DNA of 39,599 nucleotides from RACS-047 sp031553855. GTDB lineage: Bacteria; Bacillota; Clostridia; Christensenellales; Pumilibacteraceae. The translations under genes and the position numbers were made by a program. The DNA is taken from NCBI GenBank assembly GCA_031553855.1, contig JAVBKW010000047.1, positions 1 through 39,599 on the forward strand. The letters run 5' to 3'. This document shows, one piece after another, positions 16,449-23,458 of this stretch (the first letter of the stretch is position 1; each line of letters starts with the position of its first letter). The notes below the pieces were generated by a model. The model did no database searches and was not told the origin of the DNA. It saw only the letters and a program-made list of their open reading frames with translations.

Positions 16449-16846
16449 AAAAGATTGTGGATTTTTTACAAGCAAATGAGGTGCAATACTTTGCAACCGT
16501 CGGGCTTGACGGCAATGCAAAGGTGCGCCCCTTCCAAATGATGTTCGAGGAAGACGGCAGAATATATTATTGCACGGGTGCGAAAAAAGAAGTATATAAG
16601 GAGCTGCAAAAAAAACCCCGCTTTGAAATCTGCGTTTCAACCTCGGAACGCTGGCTAAGACTTAACGGACGTGCGGAATTCGTTTCGGACAAACGGATAA
16701 AGCAGAAAATCCTTGACGTAAGCCCGCTCGTAAAGTCGATATACAAGGCGGCGGATAATCCCGATCTTATCGCCTTTTATATTGCGTACGGAACGGCTGT
16801 TTTTACGGATTTTTCCGGAAGGCCTCCCGAAACCATTAAATTATGA
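16445..16846 (+). CDS. PNPOx-like FMN-binding split-barrel protein
   Basis: A 133-residue protein of the pyridoxamine 5'-phosphate oxidase-like fold (COG5015 type). The sheet opens NEVQYFATVGLDGNAKVRPF (14-33), with FMN-contact candidates in the VRPF segment, and continues with RIYYCTGAKKEVYKEL. Such proteins bind flavin (FMN or F420) and reduce or oxidise small molecules. An oxidoreductase is also present in many described SirTM operons, though of other folds. The frame extends upstream, but ATG at 16445 overlaps the Rrf2 stop by 4 nt and is the natural start. Its own stop overlaps the next ATG, also by 4 nt, so all are translationally coupled. Confidence 0.85.
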   Translation: MKKIVDFLQANEVQYFATVGLDGNAKVRPFQMMFEEDGRIYYCTGAKKEVYKELQKKPRFEICVSTSERWLRLNGRAEFVSDKRIKQKILDVSPLVKSIYKAADNPDLIAFYIAYGTAVFTDFSGRPPETIKL

Positions 16847-17691
16847 TCGCACTACAAGATTACAAAGACAAAATATTCCTCGGCAGCTATCCCCGTCCCG
16901 CAGCACTCGGCAAAGACGAACGAAATGCGGCTGCACGGTATTTGCTTGAACTCCTAAAAAAGAAAAACGGCCGTTTTATCGGTGACGATCCCGATTTGCG
17001 CTTATCTTTACGGGCGCAAATGGTTATGGCTTTACCGTCGGATTTCAGTCCGGAGTTTTGGAAAGCGCAGGACGGCTTGCTTTGGACGGAAACCTTAGAA
17101 AAAGGAATTGTCGATTGCAATCAGCTTGAATACAGTCATGACATCGCCTTGTGGCAGGGTGATATTACACGGCTTAACGCCGACGCAATAGTCAATGCCG
17201 CAAATAAGGAAATGCTCGGCTGCTTTGCGCCCGACCACCGTTGCATCGACAATGTGATCCACGCTGCCGGAGGCTTGCAGATACGGCGCGATTGCGAAAG
17301 TATTATGAAGCTGCAAGGACATTTTGAACCGACAGGCGCGGCAAAGATAACCTCCGCCTACAATTTACCCTCAAAATATATCCTGCATACAGTCGGCCCG
17401 ATAATCTACGGCGACGTGACGGAAAAAGAAGATATGCTGCTGCAAAGCTGCTATATTTCCTGTTTGAACCTCGCAAAAGAAATGGGACTTCGGTCTGTCG
17501 CCTTTTGCTGTATCTCTACGGGCGTTTTCCGTTACCCGAACGCGCTTGCCTATACCGCCGTTATGAATGCGGTTAAACAATGGCGGCAGGAAAACGGAGA
17601 GTATGGGCTGAAAATTATCTTCAATATCTTTTTGGACAAGGACAAGATCATCTATGAGCGAGAGCTTGGAATCAAGGCTCAAAAGAGCTAA
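16843..17691 (+). CDS. Zinc-containing macrodomain (ADP-ribose hydrolase)
   Basis: Macrodomains bind ADP-ribose, and this subgroup removes ADP-ribose from proteins. The N-terminal helical region (1-100) is followed by the macro core: GDITRLNADAIVNAAN (106-121), zinc ligands C127, H132 and C134 in LGCFAPDHRCIDN, and the late loop ISTGVFRYP (224-232). The zinc motif marks the SirTM-linked class known from Staphylococcus and Streptococcus. It overlaps the sirtuin gene by 38 nt. Together they should form a write/erase pair: the sirtuin attaches ADP-ribose and the macrodomain removes it. All key residues are intact. Confidence 0.92.
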   Translation: MIALQDYKDKIFLGSYPRPAALGKDERNAAARYLLELLKKKNGRFIGDDPDLRLSLRAQMVMALPSDFSPEFWKAQDGLLWTETLEKGIVDCNQLEYSHDIALWQGDITRLNADAIVNAANKEMLGCFAPDHRCIDNVIHAAGGLQIRRDCESIMKLQGHFEPTGAAKITSAYNLPSKYILHTVGPIIYGDVTEKEDMLLQSCYISCLNLAKEMGLRSVAFCCISTGVFRYPNALAYTAVMNAVKQWRQENGEYGLKIIFNIFLDKDKIIYERELGIKAQKS

Positions 17692-18493
17692 ATCCGCAAT
17701 CAAAGAAGCGGATCATATTCTGATAGGCGGCGGTGCGGGGCTTTCCGCTGCCGCAGGGCTTACTTATTCGGGAAAGCGTTTTACCGATAACTTCGGAGAT
17801 TTTATTGTCCGGTACGATATGTCGGATATGTATAGCGCGGGCTTTTATCCTTTTGAAACTCCGGAAGAAAAGTGGGCGTATTGGTCAAGGCATATTCATA
17901 TGAACCGCTATGAACCGCCCGCACTTAAATTGTATCTTGACCTTCAAAAACTAATTAGCGGCAAAGATTATTTTGTTATAACCACCAATGTCGATCAGCA
18001 ATTTTACAAGGCGGGCTTCGACAAGGATAGGATTTTTGATACGCAGGGCGATTACGGCAAATTCCAATGCGCGGTCGGCTGTCACGATACCTTATATGAC
18101 AACGAACAGGCGGTAAGGAGTATGGTAGCGCAGCAGCGGGATTGCCGTATTCCGTCAACACTTATCCCCAAATGTCCGGTCTGCGGCGGCGATATGGATA
18201 TGAATTTGCGTAAAGACGGTTACTTTGTACAGGATGCAGAATGGTATAAAAGAAGCGCAGCATTTGAAAGCTATTTGCACTTAATAGCCGGAAACAGAAT
18301 TGTACTAATGGAATTCGGTGTCGGCTACAACACGCCTACAATAATACGCTTCCCGTTTGAACAGATAACCTACAAAGAGCCAAAGGCAACCCTAATAAGA
18401 TTCAACAGGGATTACCCCGAAGCAATAAAAGAGAATCAAACTAAGACCATTTCTTTTTCGGAAGATATCTCTTTGCTGTTTAATAACGCTTAA
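17654..18493 (+). CDS. SirTM-class sirtuin (protein ADP-ribosyltransferase)
   Basis: Sirtuins of class M use NAD to ADP-ribosylate a protein rather than deacetylate. Seen here: NAD loop GAGLSAAAGL (27-36), TTNVDQQF (110-117) with N112 and D114, and TQGDY (130-134), where Q131 replaces the catalytic His of deacetylase sirtuins. The zinc cysteines are C139, C143, C174 and C177. Length 279 fits the class. In the described operons the target is a GcvH-like protein lipoylated by LplA2; neither gene is in this window, so the target here is unknown or encoded elsewhere. ATG lies inside the end of the macrodomain gene; a hairpin terminator follows at 18543. Confidence 0.92.
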   Translation: MSESLESRLKRAKSAIKEADHILIGGGAGLSAAAGLTYSGKRFTDNFGDFIVRYDMSDMYSAGFYPFETPEEKWAYWSRHIHMNRYEPPALKLYLDLQKLISGKDYFVITTNVDQQFYKAGFDKDRIFDTQGDYGKFQCAVGCHDTLYDNEQAVRSMVAQQRDCRIPSTLIPKCPVCGGDMDMNLRKDGYFVQDAEWYKRSAAFESYLHLIAGNRIVLMEFGVGYNTPTIIRFPFEQITYKEPKATLIRFNRDYPEAIKENQTKTISFSEDISLLFNNA

Positions 18494-18542
18494 AAAGTTA
18501 CTACTGCCATTTACTGCAACGCCGTCAGAATTAGGTAGAATC

Positions 18543-18590
18543 AGGCCGTTTTCGGGTTTTTATGAGAAATCCGAGCGGCCTTATTTTTTA
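18543..18590 (+). terminator. Terminator of the Rrf2/macro/SirTM operon
   Basis: AGGCCG pairs with CGGCCT with an inner CGG/CCG stem and is followed by TATTTTTT. The rest of the spacer to the tRNA has no gene. Confidence 0.65.
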
Positions 18591-18692
18591 CCGTTTACTA
18601 CTGCCAATTTAGCCGATATTTGCATTAGTAGACCTCTTCCCTGCATAAAATGGCAAATGCGAAAAAACATCAAAAAGGGCCTTAAAAATGCG

Positions 18693-18719
18693 AAAAACCC
18701 TCGTTTTTTGAGGGTTTTT
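18693..18719. terminator. Terminator of the tRNA-Thr gene
   Basis: AAAAACCCTC (18693-18702) pairs perfectly with GAGGGTTTTT (18710-18719). It starts 4 nt beyond the tRNA CCA on the minus strand and could also stop plus-strand transcripts. Confidence 0.85.
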
Positions 18720-18723
18720 CTTG

Positions 18724-18799
18724 TGGAGCTGTTACCGGGATTCGAACCCGGGACCTCGTCCTTACCAAGGACGTGCTCTACCTACTGAGCCATAACAGC
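18724..18799 (-). tRNA. tRNA-Thr (anticodon GGT)
   Basis: A complete cloverleaf on the minus strand. The acceptor stem is GCTGTTA with TAACAGC, the discriminator is T and CCA is encoded (18724-18726). The D arm is GCTC...GAGC. The anticodon stem is CGTCC/GGACG with loop TTGGTAA, giving anticodon GGT. The T arm contains GGGTTCGAATCCC. It is 76 nt with a terminator directly downstream. Upstream on the same strand lies a row of partial copies of its 5' half. Confidence 0.95.
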
Positions 18800-18849
18800 A
18801 TGGGGATTTTTTAGGTCCCGTTTTATTCAATTTTTAGTATGTCAGCCCC

Positions 18850-18888
18850 TTACCAAGGACGTGCTCTACCTGCTGAGCCATAGCAGCA
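18850..18888 (-). repeat. tRNA-Thr 5'-half copy without insert (U1)
   Basis: Read on the minus strand: TGCTGCTATGGCTCAGCAGG, then TAGAGCACGTCC and TTGGTAA, which is acceptor strand, D arm and anticodon arm of the tRNA and then stops. The 3' half is missing. It cannot fold to a tRNA. Confidence 0.85.
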
Positions 18889-18938
18889 TAGCCGTTTTTA
18901 GGCGGTTTTTGCTTATTCAATTTTTGACCGTTTTTACC

Positions 18939-19026
18939 TTACCAAGGACGTGCTCTACCCTACTAGAGCCCTTAGCCGAGCAATCTTTGATTGCGAACGC
19001 CACGAGCGCAAGCGAGTATAACAGCA
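18939..19026 (-). repeat. tRNA-Thr 5'-half copy with hairpin insert (U2)
   Basis: Same ends as U1 but with about 50 nt inserted between the acceptor strand TGCTGTTAT and the D arm. The insert carries CTCGCTTGCGCTCG, TGGCGTTCGC, a GCAATC/GATTGC stem and GCTCGGCTAAG. It retains the TTGGTAA anticodon loop. The spacer to U3 (19027-19075) is nearly the same as that between the tRNA and U1. Confidence 0.85.
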
Positions 19027-19075
19027 TGGGGATTTTTTAGATCCCGATTTATTCAGTTTTTAGTATGTCAGCCCC

Positions 19076-19164
19076 GAACCTGTGGACGTGCTCTACCCTA
19101 CTAGAGCCCTTAGCCGAGTAATCTTTGATTGCGAACGCCACGAGCGAAAGCGAGTATAACAGCA
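19076..19164 (-). repeat. tRNA-Thr 5'-half copy with hairpin insert (U3)
   Basis: As U2, but after CACGTCC the sequence runs into ACAGGTTCGGGG, so the anticodon loop and distal arm are replaced by a T-loop-like end. Confidence 0.85.
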
Positions 19165-19215
19165 AAACTTTTTTTACTAGGTTTTGTTAAGGTCTTTCTT
19201 TTGCCTTGTTTTCCC

Positions 19216-19304
19216 GAACCTGTGGACGTGCTCTACCCTACTAGTGCCCTTAGCCGAGCAATCTTTGATTGCGAACGCCACGAGCGCAAGCGAGTATAAC
19301 AGCA
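19216..19304 (-). repeat. tRNA-Thr 5'-half copy with hairpin insert (U4)
   Basis: Nearly identical to U3 (same ACAGGTTCGGG end, same insert). The spacer on its left side is a different T-rich sequence; that on its right again holds GGGGATTTTTTAGGT. Confidence 0.85.
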
Positions 19305-19342
19305 TGGGGATTTTTTAGGTACCGATTTATTCAATTTTTACT

Positions 19343-19373
19343 ATTGCGAACGCCGCGCGCTGAGCGAAGTATG
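19343..19373 (-). repeat. Partial insert fragment (U5)
   Basis: Contains only TTGCGAACGCCGCGCGCTGA and a degenerate GCGAAGTAT, matching the insert but not the tRNA ends. It is a decayed edge of the array. Confidence 0.6.
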
Positions 19374-19685
19374 ATTATATTAACTTTTACTCAATGCTGA
19401 CTTTTACCGCTTGATTATTATATTATAATAAAGAAAAAAAGGCAAACGATTTTAAGGGAGTGGAGAAATTTATGCTGAAAATTTGGCAAAAAGTAAATTC
19501 CCAAAGTAAGTTCCATAGTGGAATTTTGAATGGAAGTTAGTGCGGCTGACGTAAAAGCAGTTACTTTAACGGCGAAAATTAACGAAGGGCGAATTAAAAA
19601 GGTAAGCGCAACGATGAAGTAAACGATGAAAGTTGGACAGCGTAGCGGGCTCGTAAAAACGGCGGGTATTTGAGGCGGGCGGCCT
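19374..19685. other. Spacer without a supported gene
   Basis: AT-rich. An ATG at 19472 preceded by GGGAGTGGAG could encode a 22-residue peptide (MLKIWQKVNSQSKFH...), but nothing else supports it. A TATTATATTATAAT stretch near 19415-19430 could be a promoter. I see no other structure. Confidence 0.3.
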
Positions 19686-20627
19686 CTAAATGAAAACGCA
19701 GAGGAGCATAAGTATCGGAATAGTGATAACGCTGAAAATGGTAGAGAGGAGCATAGTTTTGACGGCTAAGGAGCTGTCGCCTGTGAATTTTTCGCAAAAG
19801 ACGACAATCATTGTGGCGGTCGGCATTGCCGAGATGACGAAAATTGTTTTTATGAGCGTTGAGGAAAGCGGGAAACACAGGCGCAGCAGGAGCATGAGCC
19901 CCAGCGCAAGAAGCGGCGAAAGGATAAGGCGGAAAAAGGCGGCGGCGTAGACTGCGGCGGAGGAGAAAAGCTCCTTGAATTTGAGCCCGCCGATGCGTAT
20001 GCCGAGGATGAGCATAGAAAGAGGCGAGGTCATATTGCCGAGAAAGTCCACGCTCGTTATTATTTGCGCGGGCAGCTTGACGGAGAAAAAGAAAAGCGGA
20101 AGCGCCAAAATGAGGGCTATCGTGGGCGGGTTAATAACGGCTTTTTTGACGCTCACGTAGGATTTGTCTTTTGTGAGCAGGAACACGGAAACGGTCCAGC
20201 CCAGCAGGTTGAATACGGACGAATAAACGGCGCAGTACATGATAGGCTCGCTGTTCCCTGGAAAAAATGCCTGAAGAACGGGTATTCCCATAAAAGCGCA
20301 ATTGCCCATATACGAACAGAGCGCAGCCACGCGCCGCGAATAATCGTCCTTGACCGGCTTAAGCGTGAGCCATGCAATAAGGAGGACTAAAAGCTGGGTG
20401 ACGAGCGCCAATAAGGCGGTGAGCAGCATATTTGTGAGCAGCGCGCTCTCATAGGTTTTTTTCATAAAAGAGGAAAAGGTAAGGAACGGCTGCGCAATAT
20501 AGAGAAGCAGCGTCACGAGAACGTTGACCGCGTTGTCGGGCAGCATTTTGAGTTTTTTCAGTATAAAGCCGGGTACCGCCAGAGCTATAAGCAGACCTAC
20601 GCTTATGAGCGACGTTAAAAAATCCAT
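19686..20627 (-). CDS. AEC-family transporter (auxin efflux carrier-like)
   Basis: A 313-residue permease with ten predicted helices in two inverted sets of five. The first half ends in the AEC-type motif with YMGNCAFMGIPVL (about residues 110-122), and the second half has SPLSMLILG and the late AMPTATM motif. AEC carriers export or import small organic anions such as malate. ATG is preceded by TTAAAGG. It is followed on its 3' side by the tRNA-repeat region and is transcribed apart from the TIR-like gene, whose stop lies about 100 nt upstream of its start. Confidence 0.9.
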   Translation of the reverse strand: MDFLTSLISVGLLIALAVPGFILKKLKMLPDNAVNVLVTLLLYIAQPFLTFSSFMKKTYESALLTNMLLTALLALVTQLLVLLIAWLTLKPVKDDYSRRVAALCSYMGNCAFMGIPVLQAFFPGNSEPIMYCAVYSSVFNLLGWTVSVFLLTKDKSYVSVKKAVINPPTIALILALPLFFFSVKLPAQIITSVDFLGNMTSPLSMLILGIRIGGLKFKELFSSAAVYAAAFFRLILSPLLALGLMLLLRLCFPLSSTLIKTIFVISAMPTATMIVVFCEKFTGDSSLAVKTMLLSTIFSVITIPILMLLCVFI

Positions 20628-20727
20628 TTCTTTTGCCTTTAATTTATTTTAGTTTCCGCATTAGTTTTCGCATTGTTAATATAACTGGCGACGCCCGGAG
20701 ACGGCAGACTGTGGAAAAACTGCAATT

Positions 20728-21774
20728 TTACAGATTGTTTATGAGGATCATTAATAGAGTGAACGCGATAAAAATAATAGGGACAACGCAGCCGAGCTTG
20801 CCTTTGTTCGGATTTTTATCGTTCTGCCCGCCAAAACTGCTGCCGTTATTAGTATGCTTATCCGAATACTCCTCGCTGAAAGGGAAATAGCTGCCCTCTT
20901 TTGGCACAAAGGGTTTCGACGGATGAGCGGGCGGCACGGTGTTTTGTGGCGCGCCGTCATTGAACAGAGGCTTAGTTTCGCCGCTTTCTTTGAACGGATT
21001 GTCCTCAAGGCGCCCGTCGTCTTTTTTTATTAATGTAAACTCCTTATCCTGATAAGACGTTTTTATTTGAGGCTGAATTGGAGTTTTAGACTGAGGCTGG
21101 GCCGGAGCGGAGGTTTTTTGCCGCAACGTTTCCGTATTTTTCAATGTTTCATTGCTTTTTGCGGCGGGAGTGATGACCGCTTTTTCGACGCTGCGGCTAT
21201 GAAGATGCCCCGGTTCGTTTTTGGCTTGTTCCTTACTTCCGTCCGCCCTGCCTTTATATCCGCCGGACCTATAAGGCACGTTTTCAAAAACATGGTCCTC
21301 CTTGCAGCCGTTCTGCTCGCGTTTGACTGCGGCGGGCGCGGGCGCGGGATCCGGAACTTTAAAAGCGGGCGTTTCGGATTTTGGCCTTAGAACGCCGTTT
21401 TTAATGTCGCTTAAAAGCTTTGAAATTTTGCCGGACTCGTTAAACTTCAGGCTCGGACAATCGCGCAACGCGAAAGGCATACGCGAAAGATTCACCTCAT
21501 CGCCTAAAATAAGGACGATATCCCCTTCTGTTTTGCGTTTCCAGCGCAGCTCGTTTTGGAAAAAACGCCACTTTTCAGAGAGGAAAGAGTTTGACAAATC
21601 GTCGGTCTTATCCGCTATAAAAATCAAAAAGCGGGAAGCTGTTAGCTCCGCTTTTTCATCCGCTGTATCGGGGGCGCAAAATTCATAATCGCCTCCGGAC
21701 AAATTCTGCCTGACGGTTTGCGCCGCGTTTTGCGCGCTTAAACTATTCTTATCCGACAAAATAAAAATTTTCAT
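20728..21774 (-). CDS. Tail-anchored TIR-like protein
   Basis: The N-terminal 120 residues resemble a TIR (TIR_2) domain: MKIFILSDKN strand, ASRFLIFIADKTDDLSNSFL, then SEKWRFFQNELRWK, DIVLILGD and a final MPFALRDCPSL. The usual catalytic Glu before Trp is shifted here (SEKW instead of xDEW), so NADase activity is doubtful. A disordered Pro/Lys/Glu-rich linker spans about 130-320. The last 20 residues are one hydrophobic helix (VVPIIFIAFTLLMILI), giving a C-terminal membrane anchor with the TIR-like domain in the cytoplasm. The frame also opens at 21780, but that ATG lies within the promoter region; ATG at 21774 is exactly the predicted transcript start. No partner effector gene is visible. 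Confidence 0.6.
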   Translation of the reverse strand: MKIFILSDKNSLSAQNAAQTVRQNLSGGDYEFCAPDTADEKAELTASRFLIFIADKTDDLSNSFLSEKWRFFQNELRWKRKTEGDIVLILGDEVNLSRMPFALRDCPSLKFNESGKISKLLSDIKNGVLRPKSETPAFKVPDPAPAPAAVKREQNGCKEDHVFENVPYRSGGYKGRADGSKEQAKNEPGHLHSRSVEKAVITPAAKSNETLKNTETLRQKTSAPAQPQSKTPIQPQIKTSYQDKEFTLIKKDDGRLEDNPFKESGETKPLFNDGAPQNTVPPAHPSKPFVPKEGSYFPFSEEYSDKHTNNGSSFGGQNDKNPNKGKLGCVVPIIFIAFTLLMILINNL

Positions 21775-21780
21775 ACACAT

Positions 21781-21809
21781 AGTATAGCATATGCAAGGCC
21801 TATGCGCAA
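21781..21809 (-). promoter_or_regulatory. Promoter of the TIR-like gene, leaderless geometry
   Basis: Minus strand: TTGCGC (21804-21809), 17 nt, TATACT (21781-21786), then ATGTGT and the ATG at 21774. No ribosome site. Confidence 0.6.
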
Positions 21810-21861
21810 ATATTTTTTGAGAGCTTGAATTTATTCCGCGTTTTCTTTATACGTTCTTTAT

Positions 21862-23190
21862 TTATTCTTTATATGTTTGGCTCTGCCAGCCGCCCTCACC
21901 GTAAAATTCAAGCTCGACTACCTTTTTGCCGATTAAAAAGGTAACGAACCGGACACGGCTGCCGAATTCGGCTTTTGCACCCTTTGACGAAATAACCGCC
22001 CTGATACCATATTGAGTTTGCTCGACCGACGTTAAAAACGTATCGGAAAATTCCCCCGCATCGGTTATAACGGAGACAAATTCAATTTTATTTAACGGTT
22101 TATTAGAGACAAAAGTCAGCGATAAATCTAATTGAGTTTCGCGCAAGGTTTCCTCGTCGTCATAAAAATAGATTATTTCGTAATTATTTTTTTCCTCCTG
22201 CGGTAAAATTCCGCGATAGACGTACGCTCTTGGAATATTAGCCGAATAGATATTAAAGCCGCAACTCAAAACAAGCGCCGCGCATAAAGATACCGCGGCC
22301 GCCTTGCCGAAAGTTTTAAGCCGTTTTGGGCTCTCGCCTAAATGCAAGAGCTTTACGTTGAGGTAAAGCCTGTAAGCGGTTAACGCCGTAAACAGGATAT
22401 AATTAAGCCCGACGCAAAAAACGCGGCCGCCGTGTATAAAATTGTAAACAGCGCAGAAAACGGCGGAAAGCGCAAGATTAGACGCGCAAACAATAAAACA
22501 AACAAGCGAAACTTTATAGCCGTATGAATTGCTCAAAGTAAAGCTTTTAAATAAGGCTATCAGGCATATAACAAAAAGAGCGTAGCAGGCGATAATATTG
22601 AGCATTGTAAAAGACGCGGGAAAAGCGTCCGAAATATGGACGTCAAATAAATACCTCACGTCGCTAAAGCTGTTGAAAATATTGACCAAAAAGCTTTTAT
22701 CCGCAACAAATTCACCATGAAAATCAGACGGCGCGGCATAGTACCTTATAGGCGAACAAAAGATTGAAAGCGCGGACAATATCAAAGCAAAAACTATAAG
22801 CGGTATAGTGTAAACAGTATGCTCGACCCTGATACTATCGAATTTTTTCAGGTTTTGCGACGGCGTAAATTTATAAGGCTTCGCTTCCTTTAGCGAAGAA
22901 AGCGGCTTAACCTCTTCTTTTTTCAAGAAAAAGTTTTCGTTTATTTTATCGGTATCAATATCCCTTAGAACAAGCTTTTTGCCGCCCAGCAGCTCATCAA
23001 CGCTCACTTCCAGTACGGACGCCAAAACGGTAAGTATAGTTATTTCCGGAAACCCATAACCTGTTTCCCATCTTGAAACCGCTCTGTCGGTCACAAAAAG
23101 CTTTTGGGCAAGCGCGCGCTGGGTAAGCCCCTTTTGCTTTCTTAAAGCCGCTATCCTTTCGCCTATTTTGTAGATTTCATTTTCTTCCAT
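21862..23190 (-). CDS. XRE helix-turn-helix protein with membrane domain
   Basis: A 442-residue protein. The N-terminal XRE domain (about 8-66) contains KGLTQRALAQKLFVTDRAVSRWE and a typical SVDELL end. After a charged linker come about five to six membrane helices (about 128-325) and an extracytoplasmic C-terminal beta-rich part with no known domain (about 326-442). Such membrane-tethered XRE proteins are frequent in Clostridia; they may sense envelope state and regulate nearby genes. It is transcribed from a leaderless promoter. The target is unknown. Confidence 0.8.
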   Translation of the reverse strand: MEENEIYKIGERIAALRKQKGLTQRALAQKLFVTDRAVSRWETGYGFPEITILTVLASVLEVSVDELLGGKKLVLRDIDTDKINENFFLKKEEVKPLSSLKEAKPYKFTPSQNLKKFDSIRVEHTVYTIPLIVFALILSALSIFCSPIRYYAAPSDFHGEFVADKSFLVNIFNSFSDVRYLFDVHISDAFPASFTMLNIIACYALFVICLIALFKSFTLSNSYGYKVSLVCFIVCASNLALSAVFCAVYNFIHGGRVFCVGLNYILFTALTAYRLYLNVKLLHLGESPKRLKTFGKAAAVSLCAALVLSCGFNIYSANIPRAYVYRGILPQEEKNNYEIIYFYDDEETLRETQLDLSLTFVSNKPLNKIEFVSVITDAGEFSDTFLTSVEQTQYGIRAVISSKGAKAEFGSRVRFVTFLIGKKVVELEFYGEGGWQSQTYKE

Positions 23191-23196
23191 TATATA

Positions 23197-23225
23197 ATTA
23201 TATACTTATAACAGAAAAAAATCAA
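23197..23225 (-). promoter_or_regulatory. Promoter of the XRE-membrane gene, leaderless geometry
   Basis: Minus strand: TTGATT (23220-23225), 17 nt, TATAAT (23197-23202), TATATA, then ATG at 23190. No ribosome site. Confidence 0.75.
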
Positions 23226-23294
23226 TACGCAGCCGCTCTACGAATACTGGAGTTTAAAAAGAAGTAGTGAGAGTTTTAGCGTAAAGTCTGGCAG

Positions 23295-23400
23295 GCGGGC
23301 AACATGCTGTTTGCCCGTATTTATATTTTTATCTTCAATTGCCTTTTACACGTATTTAATTGAGCGTTATGTTGAGCCGATTTTGCCGCCTGTTGCCCGC
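23295..23400. repeat. Palindromic intergenic element (P2)
   Basis: GCGGGCAACA (23295-23304) pairs with TGTTGCCCGC (23391-23400). A smaller hairpin CGGGCAA/TTGCCCG lies at 23297-23318. The stretch GAGCCGATTTTGCCGCCTGT (23374-23393) matches P3 (minus strand) and P5. Confidence 0.6.
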
Positions 23401-23458
23401 ATAAGGCCGCTTAATTGAGACACGCCGCATTTTTAAATGTTTTTATCTTCAATTGCCT
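23326..23458. repeat. 19-bp direct repeat from the 3' end of the kinase gene
   Basis: TTTTTATCTTCAATTGCCT occurs at 23326-23344 and 23440-23458. The second copy encodes the last residues of the hybrid kinase (QAIEDKN); the first is non-coding inside P2. They look like a local duplication of the gene end around the palindrome. Confidence 0.8.

Noticed and set aside
18850..19304. CRISPR-like look of repeats and spacers
   Set aside because: The repeated units are about 88 nt tRNA pieces and the spacers are similar to each other. No cas genes are present.
19472..19540. 22-codon frame with a fair ribosome site
   Set aside because: Too short and without any homology pattern; mentioned only in the spacer description.
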